A DNA stretch of 62,000 nucleotides from Acanthaster planci (GCF_001949145.1 NW_019091374.1:1646670-1708669), one strand, 5' to 3'. Shown: positions 1 to 12,059, counted from the first letter of the stretch. Notes: generated by a model from the sequence alone, not told the origin. A program made the numbers and translations.

Positions 1-309
1 AAGAGGAACAATAGGGGGTCCCCAGTTGCAGGCAAATACACTCTTGGGTGTGTGTGTGGGGGGGGGAGTGACTTGCCCGGCCATCATGAAAATGTGGACA
101 GGGGGGGGGTCGGGGGCGACAACATATGACTCTATAATTATGGTCGATGTTCATGTTATTGATGTACATCCGTATTATGCATTCAGAGTTTCATATTAAT
201 GGATTTTAAAATATGTTTTCCTTTTTTGAGTGATATTGAAGGCATTTTAGTCGTCAAATTTTGTCTAAGAAATTCTTCACAATCAATCAATCAAAAATTC
301 ATTAGCCCA

Positions 310-365
310 TCCCCCATCTCAAAAAGTGTGGGGTGTGTGTAACCCCCCCTCCCTGGGTTTACGCC
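310..365. repeat. Dispersed repeat, copy A
   Basis: The block begins CCCCCATCTCAAAAAGT, then has a G-rich and a C-rich run, and ends CCTGGGTTTACGCC. A second copy lies at about 3788-3842 in the same orientation, with the same order of words. This looks like a short piece of an interspersed repeat. The family is not identified. Confidence 0.6.
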
Positions 366-687
366 TATGGTTAGGGAAGACCTTGCGCGCCTGTGTATAA
401 CCGCTGTCCCAAAGAAGCAGTTCGGTATTTCCAAAAGCAAGATGCCTCGGCAACAAAACACGCGCGTGAGGCCGTGTAGGGCCGCGCTGATAAGGTAAAC
501 CTCGCACGCGCATTCCAATGACCTTGGAAGCATTTACTTGTGACCCTGCACTGTTGGAATACGAACTGGCTCAGACGCGCTTCATTTTGGGCGTGCGCTG
601 TTGGAGTAGGCCTACTTGGCTTATCCATATGGCTTATGGGGGCGAGGAGTCGGCAATCAAGAAAACGTTTAATATTATAGATTTCGT

Positions 688-727
688 CACGAAGTAGCAC
701 TCAACTGCGCTTGCGTGCTACTTCGTG
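688..727. repeat. Hairpin with perfect 13-bp arms
   Basis: CACGAAGTAGCAC (688-700) is followed by its exact reverse complement GTGCTACTTCGTG (715-727), with a 14-nt loop. Variants of the arm recur close by: CACGAATTAGCGCTCA near 757 and CACAAAGTAGCACTCA near 824. The arm is therefore the unit of a small local repeat family. Function is unknown. Confidence 0.7.
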
Positions 728-1799
728 AAAACCGTTTTTACAGCAATTTCGGTTTCACGAATTAGCGCTCAAGTGTGCGCGCACACATCGTACACTCATG
801 CATAATCAAACCATTTTCGTTTTCACAAAGTAGCACTCACGCTTTGAAAGGTCTAAAACGATTTGATTCACCCGTAAATATGTGACTTAACTAGAAGATG
901 CTCTCAAAACTTGTTTTAACTGTCTACATCAAGGAAAAGGTCAATTCCTGAAAACGACGATTCACGGAGCACGTGCTGCACGAGAAATTACGCATTTCTG
1001 TAAAATACGCGCTGAAGCAGCGCACGCCATGGATGAGTACTGATGCGGAGTGTTGATGAAAGTTTGCTGGCATGTGGATCACATTATTCTATTTTCAGTG
1101 TACAGACTATGCCTTAAATCAATATGATGAGGACAATTTGCCTGCACAAAATTAAATCATAAAGCAATTTAATTTTTATCAGCTATAGCGACTGTATCTT
1201 TTGTTCTGATGACAGAATTGTGAAGTATAACACAACTTCCCGGTACATGAATGCAACCTTCTCATAGGCATTTTTGCTTGTAGTTTTTGCATTTTGTAAC
1301 AACCAGCCATGTAAGATTTTGTTCTGTTCTGTTTCTTTTCACTGTTGACTTTGGGGTTGAGAAGACAAAAACGCTGTATTCGGCAATTCGTCGTAATGTC
1401 AATCCACCCGGAATGGGGGTTAGGGTGACTTTGACCAAGCAAAAACATGACCCTCGTCGGAGAAAAACTGCATTGTATAGCGCTAAGAGCTTTTCAAAAG
1501 TACGAAAATTGCTATTATCTGGACCCAGAGAGACATGCTTAGGCTACCCAAACTGTTGAAAAGAAATCAAAGAGCCTACGTTATAATTTCACGCATTTAA
1601 GACAAACATCAAATACTTATTTACACTAACCCATATTTCTATATTTTTACTTGCATTGACATTCCACCACACTTTACATTGGCACTTTGGGAAGTGTAAC
1701 TGATTGAAACTTGACGTTTACTTTGACCATCATCCAAAGATTGTCCGGGAAAATTTTCGTCATTATTTGAGACTAGTCTTCTTCTTACATCTTAACTGT

Positions 1800-1918
1800 G
1801 ACGTCATGATGACGTCTTCATTTATATTTTGGAATTGTGGAATATTTTGTCTTTTAATTTACATATTTTGTTCGGCTTGTCAGAATATCCAGTACAAGGA
1901 CGTCATGATGACGTCATC
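1800..1918. promoter_or_regulatory. Pair of CRE/ATF-like palindromes
   Basis: The 17-mer GACGTCATGATGACGTC occurs twice, at 1800-1816 and 1899-1915. Each copy is two TGACGTCA-type half palindromes around a central G. The second copy runs on into another TGACGTCATC. TGACGTCA is the established CREB/ATF site. Nothing shows these copies are used; they lie more than 9 kb beyond the GATA stop codon, with no gene assigned to them. Confidence 0.4.
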
Positions 1919-3207
1919 AGATGTCATGTTACGATATTTTGTAGAATCGTTCTTATAACTCTAAATGCGAAAAGCTCAAATCATTTTGTGAGTTTGAATT
2001 CGTGCATTTATACGAGGCTAAATAAGGTTTGCAAAATTTAAATTCAAGTAGACATTACGGCGTAGTTTATCATCGCACATTTTTAATCGACTATATCACA
2101 TCACATCCGTCGAGTTCTAGGGTAACCAACACTGTGTATACGTATGTTCATGTCCCGTAGAGAAAACGTTCGTTACAGGCGCGCATGCGCACTTCATTTT
2201 CAAGCAGACTTAACGGTTTTTCGTGCGAGCAGACGATCGTTATAGCACGAAATTTTAAATGACTGACCTCCTAAAATACCAAAGTAAAATGAAAAGAACT
2301 AAATTTTGGGAAGATCCTCCATTTGTAAGATTTTTAAGTAACAGTAAATCCGAGAACAGTATAAAGAAGTGAATTTTAAGGACTCTTTCTAAAAAAAAAT
2401 CGAAATTGCAAAATTTGGCACTAATTTCATCAATTAATTTTTGATATAATATAATTGTCTGAGGCAAAAATCTAGCCCCCTATTAAAGATTCACCCTTAA
2501 TGCATTGATTCCAGGCATTTATTTTGAATCCACAGGACAAAATGTTCAACTATCAGGTCATTTTGAATCACCGCAAAATCGTATCGTTCCACCGGTGCAC
2601 GAAAATTCAAAGCCATAAATTTGTATCGGTTTTATTACCAAAATGGTGCAGGCCTATCCAAAACTAGGATGATGTTTTTTCTGTTAGATTGTACCGATTT
2701 CTTTAGTACAGATACCATTTCATCAGGCAGAATCGCTAAATTAGAGACGTTTCCTGTTCATCACTTCCGCTGCTATGGACTCTGACCAGTGCGGTGCCCC
2801 AACGTCGTCGCGTCCGCCTCAGCACATGTGCAAGAACTTTTCATGTCACACGTTCACATGTAAACATTCATACACGAATTTTGTCGATCACCGTAGGATA
2901 TGGTCCATCTGATATCCAAGCTTCACCTTCACCGGCGATTGTTAGACAGCTTGCCAACTTCATCACCTGCAGCTATGGAGACTTCGCTAGTTTGCCAAGG
3001 CTACATTTACGAAGACACGTTTCTGTAGTCATGTAAGTTTCTTTAAGTCTTGCCTCCATCACAAGATTATCCCCAATGGGTTTGAGTTTGAAATTCCAGC
3101 CTTCTGATCTCAACCCGGGTAAGAGTACTTATTGTGACACTATTCACCGCATTTTACACTCCACCTCACGTAAGATCATTGGGTGTACTGTGCAAACTAT
3201 GCGTTAG

Positions 3208-3640
3208 CGCATCGATAACTCGAGCAACACCATTGATCGGTACCGACGACATCTTTATGATGTCACCGATGGCTGTACGGCTTATATCATCAGGGGCATA
3301 ATTCACGACCTAAATCACGAACTTCGTGCGGATCGCGAAGCAACCAAAAGCAAGAAAATCAAATCTAACTACCCCAAGCTCAAATCAGACAAATCTCATT
3401 GTGCGCCCATATCAACGAACACGCTAACCAAAAGAGTTTGGTTGTTACCATCCAGCGAGATCTCCCCCTTACTGATGGCCAACGCTCTGTCCTCGAGCGT
3501 GGACTGAATTTCATCCCGCAGACGAACCGATGGGACGAGTTCACCACCCGTCAGGGTCAAGTTCTTCCGCCGTATGCGTTCGCACCCGATCCGACTACCC
3601 GCCGCTCCTGATATACTTGTGAGCAGCAAAATAACCATAC
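3208..3640 (+). mobile_element. Truncated retroelement, pre-reverse-transcriptase fragment
   Basis: Frame 3208 onward reads as a charged helical stretch (RYRRHLYDVTDG, later HELRADREATKSKKIKSN). A frameshift near 3400 leads to LPLTDGQRSVLERGLNFIP, and a further shift near 3560 to VKFFRRMRS. The order 'LT..Q..vL..GL.FiP' then 'FFRRMR' is what I know from the region before the reverse transcriptase core in Penelope-like and related non-LTR elements. No RT core motif (for example YADD) follows, and the frame opens just after a stop at 3205-3207. This is a short decayed piece with at least two frameshifts. The exact family (Penelope-like or other) is not settled. Confidence 0.55.
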
Positions 3641-3787
3641 TCTAACTGTGATGCTAATATATTATCGTATGATGCAACAGGAGTACAGTTAGAACTTGTT
3701 AGAATTAATGTATTTAATGAAACAATCTGCTTTAAATTTTCGCTCTCCGCAAAAAGAGTGCAGGGAAAGATTCAACAGCCCACCCAC

Positions 3788-3842
3788 CCCCATCTCAAAA
3801 AGTTGAGGGGAATATATACCCCACCCCCAGGATGTACGCCCC
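3788..3842. repeat. Dispersed repeat, copy B
   Basis: Shares CCCCCATCTCAAAAAGTT, the following G-rich and C-rich runs, and the closing TACGCC with copy A at 310-365. It sits between the retroelement fragment and the broken C1q gene. Confidence 0.6.
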
Positions 3843-4609
3843 AAAACGTTTACTCGTTGGAATATGCATACGTCGTGTTTTGGGCTACTTCATTGACTCT
3901 CGAATTACTTAGCCTACATGGACGCCGCCATGTTGCATGTTGCTTGTCACTAAATACCAGCGATAACCGGTTGTTTGTTTCCGGCGTTCGAGCGGCCGAC
4001 CCACGAACAACAAATCGAGCTGTTCATGAACATACGAGAACAAGCCGCACGAACTCGGCCAATTTGACTGTACGAGCCTCGAGCTGGACCAGGAGAGGGC
4101 GCAATTCTTTTAGCAACAACGGCTCCCTTGGTCGGAATGAACTTCGCTGGTTCACGAACGACTAGGAAATGCACGCTTTATTACCACTTCGCTATTGAGG
4201 AAGTAAACGCTCACGGCTAATACGTCTTTTTTACCAGTGACGGGGTACTTCCTCTCGAGGCGAATATGCCAGTTGCAAATTTGTTCATTTATGTCACAGT
4301 TGCAAAATTATAGTTTTATTTACATGTTTAACATCTAAAAACCATCTTGGAAATAACAGAATAAGATTGTTTAATAAGACTTCGCATAATTGTTTTTAGC
4401 TTAACAATCGTATGATTTTTAACCCACGATTTTTATTTAACCAGCCGACCTGTTTTGAGGCCAAAAAGATATGAGAACCGTAGAAGTATAGGAAAGCTAT
4501 TCATTTTTGTGGAAATCCCTCAGGGAACCTTATATTAAAAGCGGAAAAAGCCCTATTCTGTCTAGCCGTTTTTGTCATTAATATTTTTCCTTTCCTTCCT
4601 GACTAATAG
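3843..4609. other. Non-coding spacer
   Basis: No recognisable gene. The 135-residue frame through 3758-4165 shows no family motif and begins inside a repeat, so it is not called. A pyrimidine-rich run ending TAATAG at 4584-4609 lies directly before the C1q start and resembles a splice acceptor. Confidence 0.5.
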
Positions 4610-5134
4610 ATGGAGTTGAAAAAGCTTTTGGTGATGGTCGTGGTGTGGTCGATAACCAACGCAAGCGTGCTGGCTGTCAGTAGCCCAGGGGAGAAAGACG
4701 AAGAGGGCGTCCTAGAACTCGCTGGTCCGATGGGAGAAAACTGTGTTAAAGGGGCCTTTACCGTGGGGAGGGCTACCAGATACCGTTCCAATGGTGGTCC
4801 TCTACCCTATGATAAAACGTTTTTGTGGCAGGGGCAGATTTGGGCTCATCCAAAGGAATTTTAGGTGCAAAGTGGAAGGTATCTATGTATTTTCGTTTTC
4901 TGCCTTGAAAACGCCCCAGTCAAACGATCTTTACGTGACCTTGCACAAGACCAAAGAAAAGGCTGTGAAGGCTTATGATGGCACTTGCAGACACCATTAA
5001 CCCAGCAGCAGCGCGGTAATGAAGTTGGTGAAAAGCAATGAAGTTTATTTGGAATTAAGGATGAGGTCCACGGCAACAGGGTCAGTTTCACCTCGTTCAC
5101 CGGGTTTTTGCTTTACCCAGATTGGACTCGGTGA
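4610..5134 (+). pseudogene. C1q-domain secreted protein, broken copy
   Basis: The start at 4610 gives a signal-peptide-like N-terminus (MELKKLLVMVVVW, then SITNASVLAV). A C1q globular domain follows, split between frames: FTVGR and GGPLPYDKTF in the first frame; RCKVEGIYVFSFSALKT, LYVTLHK and VMKLVKSNEVYLEL in the next; then SFTSFTGFLLYPDW back in the first frame, ending at TGA 5132-5134. The last block is the usual C-terminal C1q strand. C1q/TNF-like proteins are secreted trimers that bind ligands; echinoderms have many. Three lesions are visible: a frameshift near 4860, an in-frame TAA at 4998-5000, and a second frameshift near 5057 that restores the first frame. No collagen Gly-X-Y repeat is seen. 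It is likely a pseudogene. Sequence errors could explain the two shifts, but the internal stop makes that less likely. The bases before the ATG look like a splice acceptor, so an upstream exon is possible. Confidence 0.75.
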
Positions 5135-8100
5135 TTTCTCGCCTAGAGAAAGATTCTTTGCTTCCTCGACCCATCCAAGATGAATCCATGAACAAAGGTC
5201 TTAACCTATTTCCCTAATTATGCACCTATTTCAGAGATTTAGCACACTTTAGTTTAGCAAAAGAATTTTAGCACGTTCAATTTTGCACAAAGATTAATAA
5301 GCACACTTTAAATGAGTGATGTTATGAGTCTCTCCACAATGTCTTTGCAGTATGTTATTTTAACCAAACTTTGTCATTAATGTTAAGGCATTCAGCCATC
5401 GCAGTCAAATTTGATGAATAACTGAAACGTTTTTCTCTTTTTTTACTTAAAAATTCTTACCGGTGACAAATCTTAGTCTGGTTCTGTTCGTTGTGACTTC
5501 TTTTTCAGATCATTTCAGATCATTTCACAATTTTGGACTCGATTCCCTTAAAAATCCCCAGAGTCCCGAATCAGAAAAGGAAAATGTGGTACTCTGTAAT
5601 AAAAAAGAATGAGTCAAAAATAATAAAATACGATATTCTTAATTTTTGGATAGAAAAATGAATACCATTCAGTTCAATTAGCTGGGTAATGATAAATATC
5701 CACTGTCTATTTGGAAAGAGCCCGTAACATGAATTTTTATTTCTGGACTGTGTATTTTGGTTTTTTATTGAAAAAATAAATGTCTTCTATGAAAGCAAAC
5801 CTTTTTAATCATTTTAAAACTTCCATGCCTTTTGAGACAAATATGACCATTAACGTCAGTTTAGGAATACAGTTTATTTGGAGGGGGTCTGTTAAAAATT
5901 TGAAATCAAACTGCGCTCATTGAAAATATTTGTCAGAAAACTTGCCTATACGGTCATGTGTTGAAAAAAGAACGAATTACCAATGACAAGAAAATTTACG
6001 GCATCAAACTATCCGATGACCCAGGCAATACTGAACCATGAAATAGCTGTTTCATCGAGGTGTCTTCCTGAAATGACACCATATCTTTGCTCATGAATAT
6101 GGAAATGTCCATTGGCATAAAATCAGCACAGGCACCAAAATGCCCTGGATATGACAACAAGAAAACAAACGTGATTGACCACAAGCTAGTGTGCATTGAC
6201 ATGAACGATATTTTGCGTGTGCCTTTGAAGTTGAAAGTATAATTATTACAAGCCATTTGCGAGTTAAATTTGATCCGGGGCAAGCTTTTGCTTGGTTACT
6301 TTAGAGACGCCTTGCACCAATACACTGTTTTCAGTGGATAAGAAGGGCACAAAGGAACTATGTAGTCCAATTTAGAGATGGTGGTCGACATGCAAAACCT
6401 TGCCCCCAGTCACGGGTTATGTATAGCAATACCTAGTATGTAAAGCCACAGTGTATTTTAAGTCTGGGGAATTCAAATCGTTATGTTTATGTGCAATCAG
6501 ATAACTCAGTGTACCAGATTTTATTATCAAATTTCACTAGCAAAAGGCTTATTGCAAATTTACTTATCTCTTTATCGCACGTGTATGTCGTAGGCCTATG
6601 GCACGTTAACAATAAATAACCAATTGCAAGAGTTAATTGTAAACATTGAGGGCGGTTCGAGACTCGTTCTTTCAAACTGAGTTGAAGTTACAGTTATACT
6701 CCTTTGTTGAAAAAGTGCACTGAGGCTGAAAAGGGTTTCTCCTGCTGACAGATGGTAATTAGGATTTTGGAACCAATTGGCTTGCTTTACACCCATTCGG
6801 GAATTTCATAATGTTCCACTTGTTTCGTGATGAAACTTGTTGATTTCATGTATACCGTCGACCGATTGTTGAGCCACGATAACCAGTATGAGTCACAAAT
6901 TTGTTTTTCATGCCAGGCGTCAGATGATACAAAGCATGGACATATTTATGAATAACTCATATCCAGTTCACTTTCCTGAAGATGAAGTTACTATCTTCCC
7001 CTGAAAAGCTTCTAGGTTGCAAGACGCTGGTGAAGTGTTGGTAAGAAACCACAAAATAACGAACAAACAAATGAAGTGATTGTTAAAAGGGACAGCCGAG
7101 TAACTACGAAGAAAGGAGCGCCCGACACCCTGAACTTTAAAATTTTACGGTACAAAACACCTATGAACAAACAAGTCTGACCCTGAACAGCGCCATCATT
7201 TTTTTCAGTATCAAACCTACCTATATCAAAAGTTCGGAAATTCTAAACATGAAGAAATTAGAAGATTGCCCCTTCCCCAATTCAAACTCAAAAATGTTGG
7301 GACAGGCGCTGGATCTTGAAGGTCGGAGGTCAAATATCTTTGGTTCCAACCCCTGCCAAGGGCCAGGTTTTTATTTTTAGCGCTTAGTTTCAAACTTGAC
7401 TTGATAAAAATTCAAATTTAGGAACTCGAATTAGCAAGGAAACCGGTGGTTTGGAGCTATGACTTCTCTCGCCGGTGTAAGTGGTACAACTATCCCCCTG
7501 GCAGTAAACTTTGTCCCCCTGGTAACTTTGTACCCCCCCCGACACTGTTACAGGATGGCAAGAGGGACACATTTACCTACAGGTAAATCTGTTCCCGTCC
7601 AGGTAAATTTGTCCATTTGTCCAACGGTAATTTGTCCCCCATGAGAAATGCGTCCCCCGTGCAACGTCGCAAGTCTATCAACCAGACTGTGCGCGTCACT
7701 TTATCTAAACTTTTTTCGTGCAGCGTTTGGAGAGACACCGTGCTCATTCTGGAATGCTCGTTATGTCAAAACACAGCGGTTAGATGAAATTTATTCTAGA
7801 CGTGGGCGTCCACTGCGACCAAGTCAATTGGTGCCAGTTACACCCTCACTAAAATGTATTGTTTTAAACGCCAGTGAAGAGGGCTTTTCCAACAATCTTG
7901 GTAGATCTTATGTCAAAAAGCAAGCATAGCCAATCAGAATGATACACCACCAAATCTGAAAAACCCAAGACAAACGTTCACCAACAGCACATTGAACTGA
8001 AACAAGTCTTTCAGGATAAAGAGATTTGCCAAACACTATCCGGTTCGCAAGTGACTTCGTCACAAAGGTGGACTCGCCACGATTTGCAGGCTCCCATTGG

Positions 8101-10779
8101 ACGATCGCTGAAGTTGCGCGTTAACTTCCAGTTCCATGGTTCCATGTAATTGGCGATCAATGCATGCAACTCTATGTGCAGTGCATGTGCAATGGGCGTG
8201 GATTAAACTGAAGTGACCTCACTCTTACGAACCGAATAGTTAACTAACGTTCACGCCAACAATAACCACACACAATCACTCTCTGTAAATGAATTATTCA
8301 TCATATATTTATTGTTGTCAATACTTTATTGGTGAAAATGATTAAATACCGTAACGATGGATTGTACCGAATTTCGAGAACGTAATAAAGAGCACCGCAT
8401 CAGAGACGTCGGTTTGAGTACCGCTTTGTGACGCAAGGTACTCCCGACCGACAAAAATCAAATACATTACACCTACAATTCATATTTATACTTTCTACAT
8501 GCCAAATATGCATTGGCCGAATCAGCTGAAGCCCAGGTATCCATTAGCATGTTTTCAAATGAAGTTTTTGATGTTTGATCCCGTGTGACATATTTTAAAG
8601 TGATCTCCGCTACAAATTGAAATTGCATAGGCCCTATCTAGACTTGGAGCAGATACATACTGGCATCAACTATGTACAGGTTCATCAGTGGAATTGTTCT
8701 GCTTGAGTTATTTACTGATTTATCTTTCTGTACAGGGAAAACAAAATTAGGTATAGTCAGGCACAGAGTTTTTGCGGTTTTCTTTTACACAAGTACATGA
8801 TAGTGGAGCGTAACTTACTTTTAACAAATATCAATAAGTAATTAATTTGTGAACCTTCGTTTAATATGCATCATTACCACAAAGCAAAAATTACCGAAAT
8901 TTCACTTCGAACAAAACGCTCAACAAAAGACGTATTCGAAAGTGATTTGGTCATCCAATTAAAAGCCTCACACAATTGTAAAATGACACCCATGCGACCC
9001 GAAGAGATCCCCTGCTTGGTGTTGCAAATAATGCCAATCGTTGTCCCGGACCAATAAAGTACAGCATTTTCCCATTACGTGTTCAAAGGTGAGGAGGTTT
9101 ATCAAACGCTAGCACTAAGCGTATGCTTGTTTAAGTGTTTTTATATACAAAATAATATAAAGCAAAGCAGAATTGGGGTTGTAATGGGGAGTGCGTGAAA
9201 TTAATGCGTGTACTCAAAATACGTACTGTAAACACGCTTTGGGGTCAACCTTGGTAGCAGGTGAATCGCTTAACTGTTGGGCAAAACGATCATGGCAATA
9301 GCTAAAAAAAAGGATTGAATAATTAACATGATCTACTACTGCTGAGTAAAATGAGTTTGCCCACGTAATAACAGATTCATCTCAGTTGGGTAATAAATAT
9401 CCAACAAACAGCCTTTAGGCGATTTCCTTTGATCTATTTACTGGGCCAAAAAAACCCCCAAACCAAACAGCCATCGGCCCTCGCAACGTTAGCTTCCGAT
9501 TGGTAAATGTCAGAACACAAGCTGGACAAATCAATCAACGTCCACTGCCCACAATGAAACAAAAATTGTTACATTAAACATACCGTGGATCCATAATTTA
9601 AAATTGCACAGTCGAAAACTCGCAAGAACAAGAGTCAGTGTTGACTGCTCTTCTGATCTAGTAGTAATTCGGCAAGAGTGATTACATTTTCTACGGCACA
9701 ATTAAAGAACAAAAAAAACCAATTACGATGCAGTGAGCTGTACTGATTAGAAAGTTTTCAATGGCAAAAAGGCAATTCAAAATGTTCTATTTATGAGTGC
9801 GTTAAAGTTATATGTAAAAGCGTACATTCGTCACTTGCAAGAAAAAAGGGTCCAAGCAAAAACGGTTCTTTTTCAATGAAGTTTAAACTACAAAACCGAT
9901 TGCCTGCCCTGTACATTCAAAGTTAAATGAGAAAAATAATAGTTAAAACGAAGGCATCATTTATCTTTATTTTACAATAAAATTTATATTGCTATTGTTT
10001 TAAGCCAACTGTATAGGCCTACGTTATACAGATAAACTGTTTACAGAGGGAAATGTTGCTTCTCCGATAGTGCCGACGGAATTAAAGTTTACGGGAAAAA
10101 AAGAGTTAAGATAACGACTTGTAATATTCTCATTGATTTTTATAACTGTGTAAGTCGGCAGTGATTAAAAACAGGAAGGTTAAGATAAACGGTAAAAAGG
10201 TGAACAGAGAAAAGTTAAAAATGAAAAATTCTGAACATTTCACCAGTTATATTGTTCTTCGTTCCACAAGGACCGACATCACGTGTCATCATGCCGAGAT
10301 GTGTAAAAAGAGAGATAAGAAAACAGGATTAACGATGTACAACGAATATTTACAACCACATGCTTTGCGGCCTCTTTGGTCTTTGGTCTGTTAATTAATC
10401 CCTCGACTCTTTCAAGACTAAGCAATCATTTATTCTTTACAGTACTTGTTCTTTGGTAGTGTTCTGCTGCGCAAACTGTACAATGGCAAAAACTTTTTGC
10501 CTATCCAGCTGTATGGTAGGGCGCCATCACTCGACCATACTCAAGGCACTTGGCTTTGCAGGAGGGTGTTAAATTAGTACTTACTACGATTACTTTCATT
10601 ATATATTATTTATATAACTTTTTTGACCTAAAATAATCATCGAATCTCCTCCATTCAGCTGCCAACTTCTGTTAAAAACATTCCCACTTAGAACAACATT
10701 ATCATTTCCACAAAACTGTCCCAACAGTCCTTCAAAGATGCATCAAGAAAAATACATATACAGGTACACGTATATCAAC
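5135..10779. other. Gene-free stretch
   Basis: Mostly AT-rich DNA with short random frames. I find no conserved protein motif, tRNA or rRNA here. A degenerate tandem repeat at 7490-7645 is listed separately. The (A/T)-rich parts near 5580-5800 and 8830-10150 have no further structure that I can see. Confidence 0.55.
7490..7645. repeat. Degenerate tandem repeat, TTTGTCCCCCTGGTAA-like unit
   Basis: Units such as ATCCCCCTGGCAGTAAACT, TTGTCCCCCTGGTAACTT, CAGGTAAATCTGTTCCC, CAGGTAAATTTGTCC and ACGGTAATTTGTCCCCC follow one another with variable spacing. This is a small, diverged minisatellite-like array. The peptides it appears to encode are a by-product. Confidence 0.55.
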
Positions 10780-11125
10780 TTTATTTAAATATGATAGTAA
10801 GTGGTACATTGGTGTATTTTTGGCATTAAATGTGCAGCTTAGATAAATGTACATGGACTGGGTGGGAAACAAAGACCATAAATTTAAGAACTGACTTTTG
10901 TTCGTGTTTTAAAGTTATTTTCGACTGGTTTATACTTTCAGAACTACTGAAAACCGACTGAGGTATACGACTTTCGCTTTATTAAACTGTTGAGATGCAA
11001 TTAATTTGGGAGCGACTGTCGTTGGCAATTTGTGATCACACAATCGCAAGATCATAAGAAGGAATTCCTGCTGCAAAGCTAAATCAAGAAAACAAAGGCA
11101 GCCGTTTTTAAAAGGTCGTCGATTC

Positions 11126-11156
<31 letters not shown>

Positions 11157-11171
11157 TTTCCCTTTTATTTG
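10780..11171 (-). other. Likely 3' UTR of the GATA gene
   Basis: This is the minus-strand sequence after the stop codon. AATAAA polyadenylation hexamers (TTTATT on the plus strand) are seen at 11164-11169, 10978-10983 and 10780-10785. The first is too close to the stop to be the main one. The true cleavage site cannot be placed from sequence alone and could lie further on. Confidence 0.4.
11126..11155 (-). repeat. (AAC)10 microsatellite in 3' UTR
   Basis: Ten perfect GTT units on the plus strand, so (AAC)10 in the transcript, starting 16 nt after the stop codon. It is likely length-variable between individuals. Confidence 0.85.
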
Positions 11172-11564
11172 CTACTCTGAGGACACAGCCGAGGTGATGC
11201 TACCGCTGTCTAACGACACCGCCACCGCAGTGGGAGGCGACGGGTTCACGCCGGGAGCGAAAAGCGTGTGGGCCGCCGCCTGAGCTACCACATTGGTAGT
11301 AGTCTGAATGCTGGCCGCGTGCTCCGAGCCACCAGCGCCGCCGGGGCTGACCAGGTTCAGCGGGCTGTGGCCGGCCGAGCTCCCGTTGGACAGCAATCGG
11401 CCCGCGTGGCCGCCGCTGCCATTGTTGCCGCTGACCGGTGTGCCGGCCGGGTCGAGGTGGTGCGGGGTATGGGAAGTCTGGAGACGGGGCGAGTTGGCCA
11501 GCCCCGAGAGGGACATGTGACCGGGCAAGGAGGGATGCATGCCATAGTTGAAATGGGGCTCCAT
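11172..11564 (-). CDS. GATA4/5/6 transcription factor, last coding exon (C-terminus)
   Basis: This exon encodes the final 130 residues (517-646 of the short form) and the stop TAG at 11172-11174. The acceptor GGCACACAG precedes ATGGAGCCC, and the phase (0) matches the preceding donor, giving SPSIK then MEPHFNYGMHPSLPGH. The segment is rich in Ser, Gly, Ala, Pro and His (LNLVSPGGAGG, VVAQAAAHTLF), with no folded domain. This is typical of the C-terminal activation region of GATA factors. It has no clear alignment to the vertebrate GATA4/5/6 C-terminus in my reading, as expected for this fast-changing part. The plus-strand frames across it are shadows caused by its high G+C. Confidence 0.9.
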   Translation of the reverse strand: MEPHFNYGMHPSLPGHMSLSGLANSPRLQTSHTPHHLDPAGTPVSGNNGSGGHAGRLLSNGSSAGHSPLNLVSPGGAGGSEHAASIQTTTNVVAQAAAHTLFAPGVNPSPPTAVAVSLDSGSITSAVSSE

Positions 11565-12059
11565 CTGTGTGCCATAAAAGGAATACACAAAATAGAATGT
11601 GTTGCATAAAAATTCTGATGGCTGTCTGTAGTAAAGAAGAAAATTGTCCAGAACCTAACCAAGATTACAGGAGTCAAGACACAGCATGCTTTATCTGTTT
11701 TCCACCCTTACAACCTTCAAAGTTTAAAATATATCTTTTATTTTGTTGTAGACAAGTAGACATAAATGGTGGTAATGGATAATTTAAACCGAATTAAATC
11801 ATACGTTGTAACGCGCTTCCACAAAAACTCTGGATTTCTGACAGTGTTTTTGACGAGTCCGATCGTAAGTCAGGTCATAGGTCAAAAGTGATGAACAGCA
11901 GCAAAAGAATGCTGTTATGGTTGTTTACTTCATGGCTTTTGAAATGTGACTAGATGTTTTCTCGCTGATATGGATGGACCTGTGATGCACTTGACTGCTA
12001 CAGATAAATTAATGTCTGACCGAGGTATGTGGGAATTGGGCTTGTTAGTTGCTGTTTAC
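11565..12059 (-). other. GATA last intron
   Basis: 495 bp between donor AAG|GTAAAC and acceptor CACACAG|ATG, phase 0. If retained, translation would add VNSN and stop at 12045-12047. Nothing else is recognised. Confidence 0.85.

Larger units (their letters stand above)
1..3207. other. Gene-free 3' flank, distal part
   Basis: No coding exon is recognised here. The open frames are short, overlap on both strands and resemble no family I know. The stretch holds G-rich runs near 50-110, one copy of a dispersed repeat (310-365), a cluster of related CACGAAGTAGCAC-type words with a hairpin (688-727) and two CRE-like palindromes (1800-1918). Confidence 0.6.

Noticed and set aside
3758-4165. 135-residue plus-strand open frame
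   Set aside because: Begins inside a dispersed repeat and shows no conserved motif.
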